This document shows, piece after piece, positions 1-6,541 of a stretch of DNA of 11,103 nt (positions within the stretch are counted from its first letter, which is position 1; the number at the start of each line of letters is the position of its first letter). The notes beneath the pieces were generated by a model, which made no database searches, was not told the DNA's origin, and worked only from the letters and a program-made list of their open reading frames with translations. A program made the translations under genes and the position numbers. Source of the stretch: UBA3871 sp002392265 (GTDB lineage: Bacteria > Bacillota > Clostridia > Peptostreptococcales > Anaerovoracaceae); the NCBI GenBank assembly GCA_946614255.1, contig CAMOGS010000011.1, positions 1 to 11,103 of the forward strand. The letters run 5' to 3'.

Positions 1-18
1 TAAATTGGATTTTTTGTC

Positions 19-97
19 AATCTGGGGACAGGCACCAAATTGGCCTTTTTTCCAATTTGGTGCCTGTCCCCAGATTCGCCTTGTCCCCAGATTCGCC
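19..97. repeat. GGGGACAGGCACC inverted-repeat element, copy 1
   Basis: A near-perfect hairpin: 19-43 pairs with 52-76 over 25 bp around an 8-base loop (CCTTTTTT). The core GGGGACAGGCACC lies at 24-36 and its complement at 59-71. The right side carries an extra partial unit: the 15-mer GTCCCCAGATTCGCC occurs at 66-80 and again at 83-97, a 17-base period. The last repeat base is shared with the stop codon of the minus-strand lipoprotein gene (97-99). The same core occurs at 3696-3759 and 9159-9254. Read on the minus strand, the stem is not followed by a T run, so it is not a standard intrinsic terminator for the lipoprotein gene. It resembles REP/MITE-type intergenic palindromes; no transposase is visible here. 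Confidence 0.9.
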
Positions 98-1242
98 TAG
101 AATTCGAATTCTGTGAAGAAAAGGGACCCGTCATAGCCGGACTGGTTTAATGCAAGGTAGTGGTCTACGCCTGCTTCGTCGGTATATTTAACACCGCTGT
201 TTGGAACCGCATCCGGAATCATTGGCATATCCGCGCAGAGAGGTTCTGCTGCCGTCAGTTCTTCCAGCTTGTATACTTCCTCAACATCATAGGTGACATT
301 GCCCTCGTCGTCGATGTCCTCAAGGGTCAGATTAAGCAGCGTGAAATCGTAAACCCTTGCAAAGCCTGAAGGTCCGAACACTACCTGAACAGTGTCAGGC
401 TCATCGCTGATATATTCTATAAACTCGCCTCCCAGGTCGGCAAGAACGTCTTCTGCCCAGTCAGCCCTTACTATAAAGCCCTCGTCCTCCATTGTGGTAT
501 CAAGGTTTTTATCAAGTGCATAATCGAGGAAATCTTTAACCTCGAGCACCTCGATCAGATTTTCGAGCGCTTCTCCGTTTGTAACAAAATCGAGCTCGGA
601 TATTTCTTCATCCATACCATCCTCGCCCCAGATACCTGTTGTATTGTGGTAAAAGCACATATCCTCGAAATCCTCAGCAGGTTCTTCCGGATCGAGATAG
701 GAGAAGTAATAATCGAGCGGCTTGAGCTCCAGCCCATCTTCGGAAAGCTCGTATGTACCGTAAATCGCATATGCGGCACCGCCCGAACCGATATTGTAGA
801 TTCTGCCATCCCCGAGAAGTGCGTATGCATCCCTTGCAGTGCCTTCTATAACAAGCTGCGGCTCGTCGTCACTTATCGTATACATGGCAAGAATGTTTCT
901 GCCCTCGTGACTTTCGTTATCATAAGCATTGGTTGCACATATTAAAAGCTCCGGAATATCATCGCCATTCAAATCCTTCATGGTGTATCCCACCGACATC
1001 AGTGCTTCGATTCTTACGTCAAGCCAGTTTGTGGACTCCCAAATACCCATTGTTCCGTCATCAAACTCGTAGGTTGACGGATCGCACATTATTGTGTCGT
1101 ACATGAGCCTTAAAACGGGGTCGTAAATTTCTTCATAATCAGGCGAGCTATCGCCTGCAGGCGCTGCTGCACCACCGCCGCAGGCCGCCGTCATAAATGC
1201 CATCAGGCACACCAAAAGTAAAATTGCGGTTTTCCTTGCCAT
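97..1242 (-). CDS. Acidic secreted lipoprotein of unknown function
   Basis: Predicted lipid-anchored extracytoplasmic protein of 381 residues. The upstream ATG at 1266 would add eight residues, but AGGAG at 1250-1254 sits inside that extension, 7 bases before the ATG at 1242, so 1242 is the better start. The N-terminus is MARK followed by a hydrophobic segment and the lipobox MTAAC (Cys21), then a short Gly/Ala/Pro/Ser linker. The mature part is strongly acidic. It contains a DLNGDDIPELL motif near residue 94, like the Asp-rich Ca-binding-type loops (DxDGDGxPEL) common in clostridial lipoproteins, followed by beta-rich text. No enzyme motif was recognised. It is the last gene of the minus-strand run, 62 bases after pgi, and its stop codon touches the repeat element. 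Lipoprotein status is fairly sure; function is unknown. Confidence 0.85.
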   Translation of the reverse strand: MARKTAILLLVCLMAFMTAACGGGAAAPAGDSSPDYEEIYDPVLRLMYDTIMCDPSTYEFDDGTMGIWESTNWLDVRIEALMSVGYTMKDLNGDDIPELLICATNAYDNESHEGRNILAMYTISDDEPQLVIEGTARDAYALLGDGRIYNIGSGGAAYAIYGTYELSEDGLELKPLDYYFSYLDPEEPAEDFEDMCFYHNTTGIWGEDGMDEEISELDFVTNGEALENLIEVLEVKDFLDYALDKNLDTTMEDEGFIVRADWAEDVLADLGGEFIEYISDEPDTVQVVFGPSGFARVYDFTLLNLTLEDIDDEGNVTYDVEEVYKLEELTAAEPLCADMPMIPDAVPNSGVKYTDEAGVDHYLALNQSGYDGSLFFTEFEF

Positions 1243-1249
1243 AGTTTTT

Positions 1250-1254
1250 CTCCT
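1250..1254 (-). promoter_or_regulatory. Ribosome binding site fixing the lipoprotein start
   Basis: AGGAG on the minus strand, 7 bases upstream of the ATG at 1240-1242. It lies inside codons 4-5 of the longer reading frame starting at 1266 and therefore argues for the shorter start. Confidence 0.8.
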
Positions 1255-1272
1255 GTTCGTTTTCATTACATC

Positions 1273-1309
1273 TATATATCTATTATATATCTATTTGTAT
1301 ATATCTATT
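1273..1309. repeat. Three AT-rich direct repeats (TATATATCTATT)
   Basis: The 12-mer TATATATCTATT occurs at 1273-1284, 1284-1295 and 1298-1309. The first two overlap by one base and the third runs over the pgi stop codon (1305-1307). The block fills most of the 62-base gap between pgi and the lipoprotein gene. On the minus strand it contains TATAAT (1282-1287), but no recognisable -35 hexamer at 16-18 bases, so a promoter here is only possible. It could also be a simple-sequence expansion. Confidence 0.6.
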
Positions 1310-2624
1310 TCGCCTTTGAAAGCTCCGCCTTCATTTCTGCCTTGTACGCCTCCACTCCCGGCTGATTGAACGGATTTACTCCAAACAGCATCGAGGAGAT
1401 GGCGCAGCTTACTTCAAAGAAGTATATCATTTTACCGATCGAATTCTCCGAAAAATCAGGGATATTTATACGAATCACAGGAATTCCCGCAGCTTCGTGA
1501 GCCCTGATGACGCCCTCGGTTGCGGCCCTTTCGATTTCATTCATGCTTTTCCCCGCCAGACTGCTTGCCGCATTTTCCGGAACGGTCAGGTCGTGTCCGC
1601 TGTCCCTTACATCGAGCAGCGTCTCGAAAAAGATCTGCCTGCCTTCCTGCAAAAACTGCCCCATCGAATGCAGGTCCGTACTAAAGGCCAGCGAAGCAGG
1701 GAATATTCCCTTGCCCTTCTTGCCTTCGGATTCGCCGAAAAGCTGCTTCAACCACTCCGCAAAGGCCGAAAGTCTCGGCTCGTAGTATTCGAAAACTTCG
1801 ACGGTCTTTGGCCAGCCGCCCTTTTTGCGAAGTGTCGCCATACGGTGACGCGCCATCGCATAAGCCAAAACCTCCCCGGCACCGTCAGCGCTGCCACTTC
1901 CGAAATACTTCTGTCTCATCTCTTCCGCTGCGTCGAGCAGGGCTTCCGTATCGATTCCCGCTACCGCAATAGGGATCAGCCCTACCGGCGAGAGGACAGA
2001 ATATCTGCCGCCCACATCTTCGGGAACGGCGAACGTCACATAGCCTTCGCGCGCTGCTTCCTTCGCGAGCAAGCTGTCGCGGCCGCCTGTAATCGCATAA
2101 ATTCTGGTGCGTGCTTCTGTCGCGCCGTACTTTTCGACGAGAGCCTGTTTGAAGATTTCAAAAGCCGCAGCAGGCTCGGTCGTCGTGCCCGACTTTGAAA
2201 TAACGCAGATACTCGTCTCGTAATGCTTTATCATTTCAAGGATATTTTCATGGTACTGCGCCGAAAGGTTGCAGCCCGCAAAGAATATTTTCGTCTCATC
2301 GGATGCAATTTTGCAGCCTCTGACCGGATATATCAGCGAGTTTGGACTCAGCGCCTTTATGACAGACTTTGCACCGAGGTATGACCCGCCGATGCCGACA
2401 ACTATCAGAATCTGACTGATTGCCCTGATTCTTTTTGCCGCATCCCTGATTCGCTTCATCTCGGCTATGTCTCTGTCAGCGGGCAGTCCTACCCAGCCGC
2501 TGAATTCCATCTCTCCCGAGCCCAGCTTTTCGAGTGCCGCTCTGGCCTCTTCAATTTTTTCCGATTGGGGGACATTGTCCCCAAACCACACCGAAAACTC
2601 TTTCTGCTCCTTTACGCTTTCCAT
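1305..2624 (-). CDS. pgi: Glucose-6-phosphate isomerase
   Basis: Cytosolic enzyme that interconverts glucose-6-phosphate and fructose-6-phosphate, linking glycolysis to nucleotide-sugar synthesis. The start at 2624 gives 439 residues and is preferred: AGGATGGGAG (2631-2640) ends 6 bases before it, and the distance to the conserved GWVGLP matches short Bacillus-type enzymes. The frame stays open to an ATG at 2684, but that start would overlap galE by 40 bases. Visible family features, numbered from the chosen start: GIGGSYLGA (about 78-86), the phosphate-binding loop SKSGTTTEP (about 143-151), the signature PEDVGGRYSVLSPVG (about 201-215), STDLHSMGQFLQEG with the catalytic-type Glu at about 327, the GVIRAHEAAG region with a conserved His near 376, and the C-terminal NQPGVEAYK with a Lys at 428. 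It looks complete. It lies 20 bases after galE, so probable cotranscription. Confidence 0.96.
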   Translation of the reverse strand: MESVKEQKEFSVWFGDNVPQSEKIEEARAALEKLGSGEMEFSGWVGLPADRDIAEMKRIRDAAKRIRAISQILIVVGIGGSYLGAKSVIKALSPNSLIYPVRGCKIASDETKIFFAGCNLSAQYHENILEMIKHYETSICVISKSGTTTEPAAAFEIFKQALVEKYGATEARTRIYAITGGRDSLLAKEAAREGYVTFAVPEDVGGRYSVLSPVGLIPIAVAGIDTEALLDAAEEMRQKYFGSGSADGAGEVLAYAMARHRMATLRKKGGWPKTVEVFEYYEPRLSAFAEWLKQLFGESEGKKGKGIFPASLAFSTDLHSMGQFLQEGRQIFFETLLDVRDSGHDLTVPENAASSLAGKSMNEIERAATEGVIRAHEAAGIPVIRINIPDFSENSIGKMIYFFEVSCAISSMLFGVNPFNQPGVEAYKAEMKAELSKAK

Positions 2625-2630
2625 AAATTT

Positions 2631-2640
2631 CTCCCATCCT
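2631..2640 (-). promoter_or_regulatory. Ribosome binding site fixing the pgi start
   Basis: AGGATGGGAG on the minus strand, with GGGAG ending 6 bases before the ATG at 2622-2624. It falls in the 20-base gap after the galE stop codon and supports the shorter pgi start over the overlapping ATG at 2684. Confidence 0.75.
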
Positions 2641-2644
2641 ACGT

Positions 2645-3679
2645 TTATTTTATGTTTTTCTGCCAGTTCCATGCATCTCTGCACATGTCTTCAACGCTTC
2701 TTTTGGCCTTCCAGCCAAGCTCCTTTTCTGCGAGATCCGCACAGGCATAATATTCAGGCAGGTCGCCCGCCCTGCGAGGGCCCGCCTTGTATTCGATGTG
2801 AACTCCGGTCGCTCTTTCAAATGCTTGAATCATCTCAAGCACGCTTGTTCCGCGCCCGGTCCCGATATTGTAAATATATGTGCTTTCGCTGTCTCCACGG
2901 CCGGCGCCTGCTGCAGGCTGCTCTGCTTCGAGCTTTCGAAGTGCCGCAACGTGGGCTTGTGCGAGATCCATCACGTGGATGTAGTCGCGCACTCCGGTCC
3001 CGTCGACGGTCGGATAGTCTGTGCCGTAGACAGTCAGGCAAGGAAGCTTGCCCGCCGCAACCCTTTGAATGTAAGGCATCAGATTGCCCGGCACGCCGCG
3101 CGGGTCTTCGCCAAGCAGGCCGCTTTCATGAGCGCCCACAGGGTTGAAGTACCTGAGAAGCGCTGCTTTATGCCTGCCGCCCTCGCTTGCCGCAAAGTCT
3201 CTGATGATTTCTTCGCTCATCGCCTTTGTCCTGCCGTAAGGATTTGTCGCCCGGCAAGGCTCCATGTCCTCGCGGTAAGGGATTTCATTGTCACCGTAGA
3301 CGGTTGCGGATGAACTGAAGATGATAAAGCGCGTACCGAATCGCTTCATCAGCGCACAAAGAACGAGGGTCGAGCCCACGTTATTTGCGTAATATTTCAG
3401 CGGATTTTCGACCGACTCCGGAACCGATTTGAAGCCTGCGAAGTGGATTATCGCCTCCGGCTTTTCAGCCGAAAAAAGCCTTTCCATCGCTGCCTGATCG
3501 GTAACATCCGCTTTGTAAAATGCCGGCGTTTTACCTGCAATTTTCGCGATTCTTTCCTGAACATCAGCACTGCTGTTTGAAAGATCGTCTGCTATAACCA
3601 CGTCATAGCCGCTCTCCATGAGCGAAACGCAGGTATGGCTCCCTATAAAGCCGAGCCCTCCCGTTACCAGTACTTTCAT
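2645..3679 (-). CDS. galE: UDP-glucose 4-epimerase
   Basis: Cytosolic NAD-dependent short-chain dehydrogenase-type enzyme that interconverts UDP-glucose and UDP-galactose, feeding galactose into surface glycans or the Leloir pathway. Two ATGs are adjacent (3682 and 3679). AGGAG at 3685-3689 is 2 bases from the first and 5 from the second, so the second (344 residues) is preferred. Visible features: N-terminal Rossmann motif TGGLGFIGSH, FSSSATVYG with the catalytic Ser/Thr near residue 123, YGRTK (Tyr148, Lys152), YFNPVGAHESG, and DYPTVDGTGVRDYIHVMDLA. In GDLPEYYA the first Tyr (about 310) aligns with E. coli Tyr299. That bulky residue is known to favour UDP-Glc/UDP-Gal over N-acetylated sugars; applying this here is inference. 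The gene lies 77-80 bases after the dehydratase, a gap made almost entirely of the repeat element, and 20 bases before pgi. Confidence 0.95.
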   Translation of the reverse strand: MKVLVTGGLGFIGSHTCVSLMESGYDVVIADDLSNSSADVQERIAKIAGKTPAFYKADVTDQAAMERLFSAEKPEAIIHFAGFKSVPESVENPLKYYANNVGSTLVLCALMKRFGTRFIIFSSSATVYGDNEIPYREDMEPCRATNPYGRTKAMSEEIIRDFAASEGGRHKAALLRYFNPVGAHESGLLGEDPRGVPGNLMPYIQRVAAGKLPCLTVYGTDYPTVDGTGVRDYIHVMDLAQAHVAALRKLEAEQPAAGAGRGDSESTYIYNIGTGRGTSVLEMIQAFERATGVHIEYKAGPRRAGDLPEYYACADLAEKELGWKAKRSVEDMCRDAWNWQKNIK

Positions 3680-3684
3680 CATTA

Positions 3685-3689
3685 CTCCT
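3685..3689 (-). promoter_or_regulatory. Ribosome binding site fixing the galE start
   Basis: AGGAG on the minus strand, immediately downstream (in transcript order) of the repeat element. Spacing of 5 bases to the second ATG and 2 to the first makes the second ATG (3677-3679) the likelier start. Confidence 0.7.
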
Positions 3690-3695
3690 ACTTTT

Positions 3696-3759
3696 CCAAT
3701 TTGGGGACAGGCACCAAATTCGCCTTTTTTCCAATTTGGTGCCTGTCCCTAAATTCGCC
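3696..3759. repeat. GGGGACAGGCACC inverted-repeat element, copy 2
   Basis: Hairpin with arms 3698-3720 and 3733-3755: 17 perfect inner base pairs, one G-T wobble (3703/3750), then five more pairs. The 12-base loop includes TTTTTT. The core GGGGACAGGCACC is at 3703-3715 and its complement at 3738-3750 with one change. Bases 3698-3731 are identical over 34 bases to 9162-9195. The right edge, ATTCGCC (3753-3759), abuts the dehydratase stop codon at 3760-3762, and the left edge is next to the galE ribosome binding site. It would be transcribed within the operon and form a structure between the two coding regions. In the minus direction no T run follows the stem. Confidence 0.9.
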
Positions 3760-5646
3760 TTATTGTGGGGTGTAGTTTGTCACTATGCCCTTTAACCATT
3801 CCTTTATCTCGTCGTCGCTCTTCTTTGCGACCTCGCGGACTGTGGCCTCGAGCGTGTCATTTTCGAGCATCTCCCGCAGCTTTGGCTCCGCTCCGAGAGG
3901 ATGGCCTACGTAAATCTTGTTGTGAGCTGTCTTTTCCAGGCCTTCCTCATTTAAAAGCAGCTCTTCGTAGAGCTTTTCGCCCGGACGAAGTCCGGTAATT
4001 ACTATGTCGATATCGACTCCCGGAACGTAGCCGGAAAGTCTGATTACATTTTCCGCAAGGTCCATAATCTTCACAGGCTCGCCCATATCGAGGATGAAGA
4101 TTTCCCCGCCTTCAGCCATCGCACCCGCCTGAATTACCAGCTGAACCGCTTCCGGTATGGTCATGAAGTATCTGGTAATGTCGGGATGCGTTACCGTTAC
4201 AGGGCCGCCTTCCTCAATCTGCTTGCGAAAAATCGGAATAACCGAGCCGTTGCTGCCGAGCACGTTTCCGAATCGAACGGCAACGAAGTTTGTCTGGCTG
4301 TGCTTTGATTTTTCCTGAAGAATCATCTCGGCTGCACGCTTGGTTGCACCCATTACATTTGTCGGGTTAACGGCCTTGTCTGTTGAAATCATGACAAAGC
4401 GCTCCGCAACGAACTGCTCCGAGATGTCCATTATGTTCTTTGTTCCCAGTATGTTGTTAAGCAGCGCCTCACCCGGATTCTTTTCCATCAGTGGCACGTG
4501 CTTGTGCGCTGCGGCGTGGAATACAATGTGAGGGCGGTACTTGCTGAACACCTCCGCAAGCCTCTCGCGGCTTCTGACTGAAGCAATCACGGTCTCAAAC
4601 TCGAGCGCAGGGTAAAGCCTTTTCATCTCGCCCGCAAGCTCAAAAACAGAGTTTTCATAAATGTCGAGAGCTATCAGTCTGCGTGGCTTGAACCTCGCAA
4701 TCTGGCGGCAGAGCTCGGATCCGATGGAGCCGCCTGCACCGCTTACAAGAACGATTTTGCCCTCGAGATAGCCCGAAACCTCGCGTATATTAACCTCTAC
4801 GGGATCTCTGCCAAGCAGGTCCTCAATATCTACATCGCGCAGCTTGCTGATTGAAACCTTTTCATTTATGAGATCAATCAGCGAAGGCAAAATCTTGATT
4901 TTACAGCGCGTCTTGTTACATTCCGTAACTATTCTCTGGATAGTCTTTTTATTTGCCGACGGGATTGCGACGATGATATCGTCCACCGAATATTTCCTCG
5001 CAATCATCTTTATCTGCGTGGTATCACCCGCCACCTTTACGCCCGCGATGCGGCGGCCGATTTTTTCGGGATTGTCGTCAATTGCAACGACCACCCTTTG
5101 TCCGTACTCGGGATGATCCTTTATTTCCTTTATCATGCTTGCGCCCGCATCACCGGCACCGACCATCATAACCTTTCTGGTGTTTGAGCCGATGATTCCG
5201 CCGCGGGTTATCTGCAGAGTGCCCATTTTAGCAGCGCCCGGATTTCTGAGACGTCTCAAATATCTGTAAAGCATCCTGACTCCGCCCACGCCTATCATGA
5301 TAATCATGAACGCTGCGATGTAGGTCGACCTCGGCAGACTCTGCTGCATCAAGGACATTGCAGACATCGAGAATACGACCGAAAGGAGCGATCCGACCGC
5401 AACCTTTACAAGCTCGTCCGCGCCCGCATATTTCCACATGGATGTATATATCCCCGCAAGCGCCAAACCCAAAACCGAAGTCAGCGTTATCAGGAACATA
5501 TTGTTTACATAAACCGCAAAATATGAATTGAAAGCGATGCTGCTGACATCAAAGTCAAAGCGCATCAGCAGCCAGAATATGTATGCGAAATTAATTATCA
5601 ACACATCCATTATCACGAGGAGTGCTATTCTGGTATATTTGACCAT
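3760..5646 (-). CDS. Membrane nucleotide-sugar 4,6-dehydratase (CapD/WbpM/PglF family)
   Basis: Polysaccharide-biosynthesis enzyme that removes water from a UDP-HexNAc (typically UDP-GlcNAc) to give the 4-keto-6-deoxy sugar, the first step toward sugars such as QuiNAc, FucNAc or bacillosamine. Its 628 residues match the long membrane form. There are about four N-terminal hydrophobic segments (roughly residues 6-27, 43-66, 82-102, 109-126). A first Rossmann-like domain follows (VMMVGAGDAG, about 159-168), then the catalytic SDR domain with VSGAGGSIGSELCRQ (about 301-315), FHAAAHKHVPLME (about 376-388), STDKAVNPTNVMGATKRAAE (about 421-440) and LRPGEKLYEELL (about 553-564). The usual catalytic Tyr of YxxxK is Met (Met432, Lys436), as known in the WbpM/PglF branch, so it is not a sign of decay. 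The start matches family N-termini, but the ribosome binding site is weak (AAGG 2 bases away, AGAGGT farther). It lies 31 bases after the trypsin-like gene. Exact substrate is not certain. Confidence 0.93.
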   Translation of the reverse strand: MVKYTRIALLVIMDVLIINFAYIFWLLMRFDFDVSSIAFNSYFAVYVNNMFLITLTSVLGLALAGIYTSMWKYAGADELVKVAVGSLLSVVFSMSAMSLMQQSLPRSTYIAAFMIIMIGVGGVRMLYRYLRRLRNPGAAKMGTLQITRGGIIGSNTRKVMMVGAGDAGASMIKEIKDHPEYGQRVVVAIDDNPEKIGRRIAGVKVAGDTTQIKMIARKYSVDDIIVAIPSANKKTIQRIVTECNKTRCKIKILPSLIDLINEKVSISKLRDVDIEDLLGRDPVEVNIREVSGYLEGKIVLVSGAGGSIGSELCRQIARFKPRRLIALDIYENSVFELAGEMKRLYPALEFETVIASVRSRERLAEVFSKYRPHIVFHAAAHKHVPLMEKNPGEALLNNILGTKNIMDISEQFVAERFVMISTDKAVNPTNVMGATKRAAEMILQEKSKHSQTNFVAVRFGNVLGSNGSVIPIFRKQIEEGGPVTVTHPDITRYFMTIPEAVQLVIQAGAMAEGGEIFILDMGEPVKIMDLAENVIRLSGYVPGVDIDIVITGLRPGEKLYEELLLNEEGLEKTAHNKIYVGHPLGAEPKLREMLENDTLEATVREVAKKSDDEIKEWLKGIVTNYTPQ

Positions 5647-5677
5647 TGCCTTTTGATTTTACCTCTGTTTCTTAGTT

Positions 5678-6517
5678 TTAATATATCAGCTTTTCGCCGC
5701 CGTACGCATCGCCCACGAAGAACGGTATGTGCTCGGCTTTCAGGAATTCCTTTATCAGCGACGCATGCAGACACTGAGTAAGCCCGCCGTTTCCGGCTGC
5801 AAACTGCATGCCGTACACTATCGCATTCTCATCGAAGACCGGCGCACCGTTCAGCCCCGGCACAAAGGTGCCACTCATCTCTATGCCGAAGACCTTGCCT
5901 CTGCCATCCGCCATCAGGCGTGTAAGCATACCATCCGCAGGAAATCTGCTCGTAAAGCGATGGCCTGCGTCTGTCCAGACTATGTCATCCTTTTCGGGAT
6001 CGTAGGAGTAATTTTTGAACTCCGGGAAAGGATAGCCCAGCCTGCAAAGATACTTCCCCGGCATGGCTCTGCGTGCATCTTCCGCAAAAACTGCATGTCC
6101 CACATAGGTCAGGTTGTTGTAGCCCATCATATGAATTGCCGCCAGCTCGTGATTCTTTGAAATCTTGCACTCAAAGCCCGTCAGGTTGTCCACACAGTCA
6201 AAGAAGTTGACCTTTAGCTGTGCAAAGGATTTTCCGCCCATGCCGTACTTTGTTTCAAGCAGGCGCAGCTCGTCCTGAAAGTTCTCGTCATTTTCACGGG
6301 CTTTTCGGTCCGCGCGGAATTTGTTGTAATTTTCCTCTATTTTGCCTGATTTAATAATCAGCCTCGCCGTGGCGCGCGTGGTCAGAGCCCAGCCCTCATC
6401 ATTTATAAAAAAGAGATTTGAAGCTCCCGGCAGCACATCGATGCTGTCATAACGCCTTGCTATCGTAAAAATTGGGCGGGTATAGCCGCCCACTTTTTCA
6501 ACTGCATTAACAAACAT
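5678..6517 (-). CDS. Trypsin-fold protein with degenerate catalytic residues
   Basis: A 279-residue protein with no signal peptide or membrane segment, so probably cytosolic. The pattern resembles trypsin-like (S1/HtrA-type) domains: LFFINDEGWALTTRATARL (about 35-53) aligns with the FFIxxDGxxLTxAHVV strand, HELAAIHM (about 123-130) with the DLAxxK segment, GYPFPEF (about 161-167) with the conserved GxP turn, and PGLNGAPVFDENAIVYGM (about 220-237) with GxSGGPVFxxxGxVVG. In that alignment the catalytic His, Asp and Ser become Ala (or Arg), Glu and Asn. It is therefore probably not an active protease and may bind or scaffold. A charged, probably helical insert lies at about 57-95. The start at 6517 has GAGGG 4-5 bases upstream. 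It lies 24 bases after the stalk-domain gene and 31 before the dehydratase. Fold assignment is by eye; function unknown. Confidence 0.75.
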   Translation of the reverse strand: MFVNAVEKVGGYTRPIFTIARRYDSIDVLPGASNLFFINDEGWALTTRATARLIIKSGKIEENYNKFRADRKARENDENFQDELRLLETKYGMGGKSFAQLKVNFFDCVDNLTGFECKISKNHELAAIHMMGYNNLTYVGHAVFAEDARRAMPGKYLCRLGYPFPEFKNYSYDPEKDDIVWTDAGHRFTSRFPADGMLTRLMADGRGKVFGIEMSGTFVPGLNGAPVFDENAIVYGMQFAAGNGGLTQCLHASLIKEFLKAEHIPFFVGDAYGGEKLIY

Positions 6518-6541
6518 ATTTCCCTCACGAATATCCTACTC

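Noticed and set aside
19..76. Intrinsic terminator for the lipoprotein gene
   Set aside because: In the minus direction the stem is followed by TTGACAAAAAATCC, not a T run. The T6 tract lies in the loop.
432..436. Loss of catalytic Tyr in the 4,6-dehydratase as a sign of inactivity (residue numbers 432-436)
   Set aside because: Met in place of Tyr in the YxxxK motif is known for active WbpM/PglF-type enzymes, so this is a normal family trait.
1282..1310. Promoter for the lipoprotein gene
   Set aside because: TATAAT is present on the minus strand, but the hexamers at 16-18 bases spacing (AATAGA, AAATAG, GAAATA) do not resemble TTGACA, and the tract is generally AT-rich.
1497..2198. Plus-strand open frame of 233 codons
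   Set aside because: Antisense shadow of pgi. Its product has no recognisable motif and there is no ribosome binding site.
2625..2684. Longer pgi start overlapping galE
   Set aside because: The extension is the galE C-terminal coding region in another frame. The good ribosome binding site and family length support the start at 2624.
2467..3313. Plus-strand open frames across galE and pgi
   Set aside because: Shadows of two well-identified minus-strand enzymes, with Arg/Cys-rich nonsense products.
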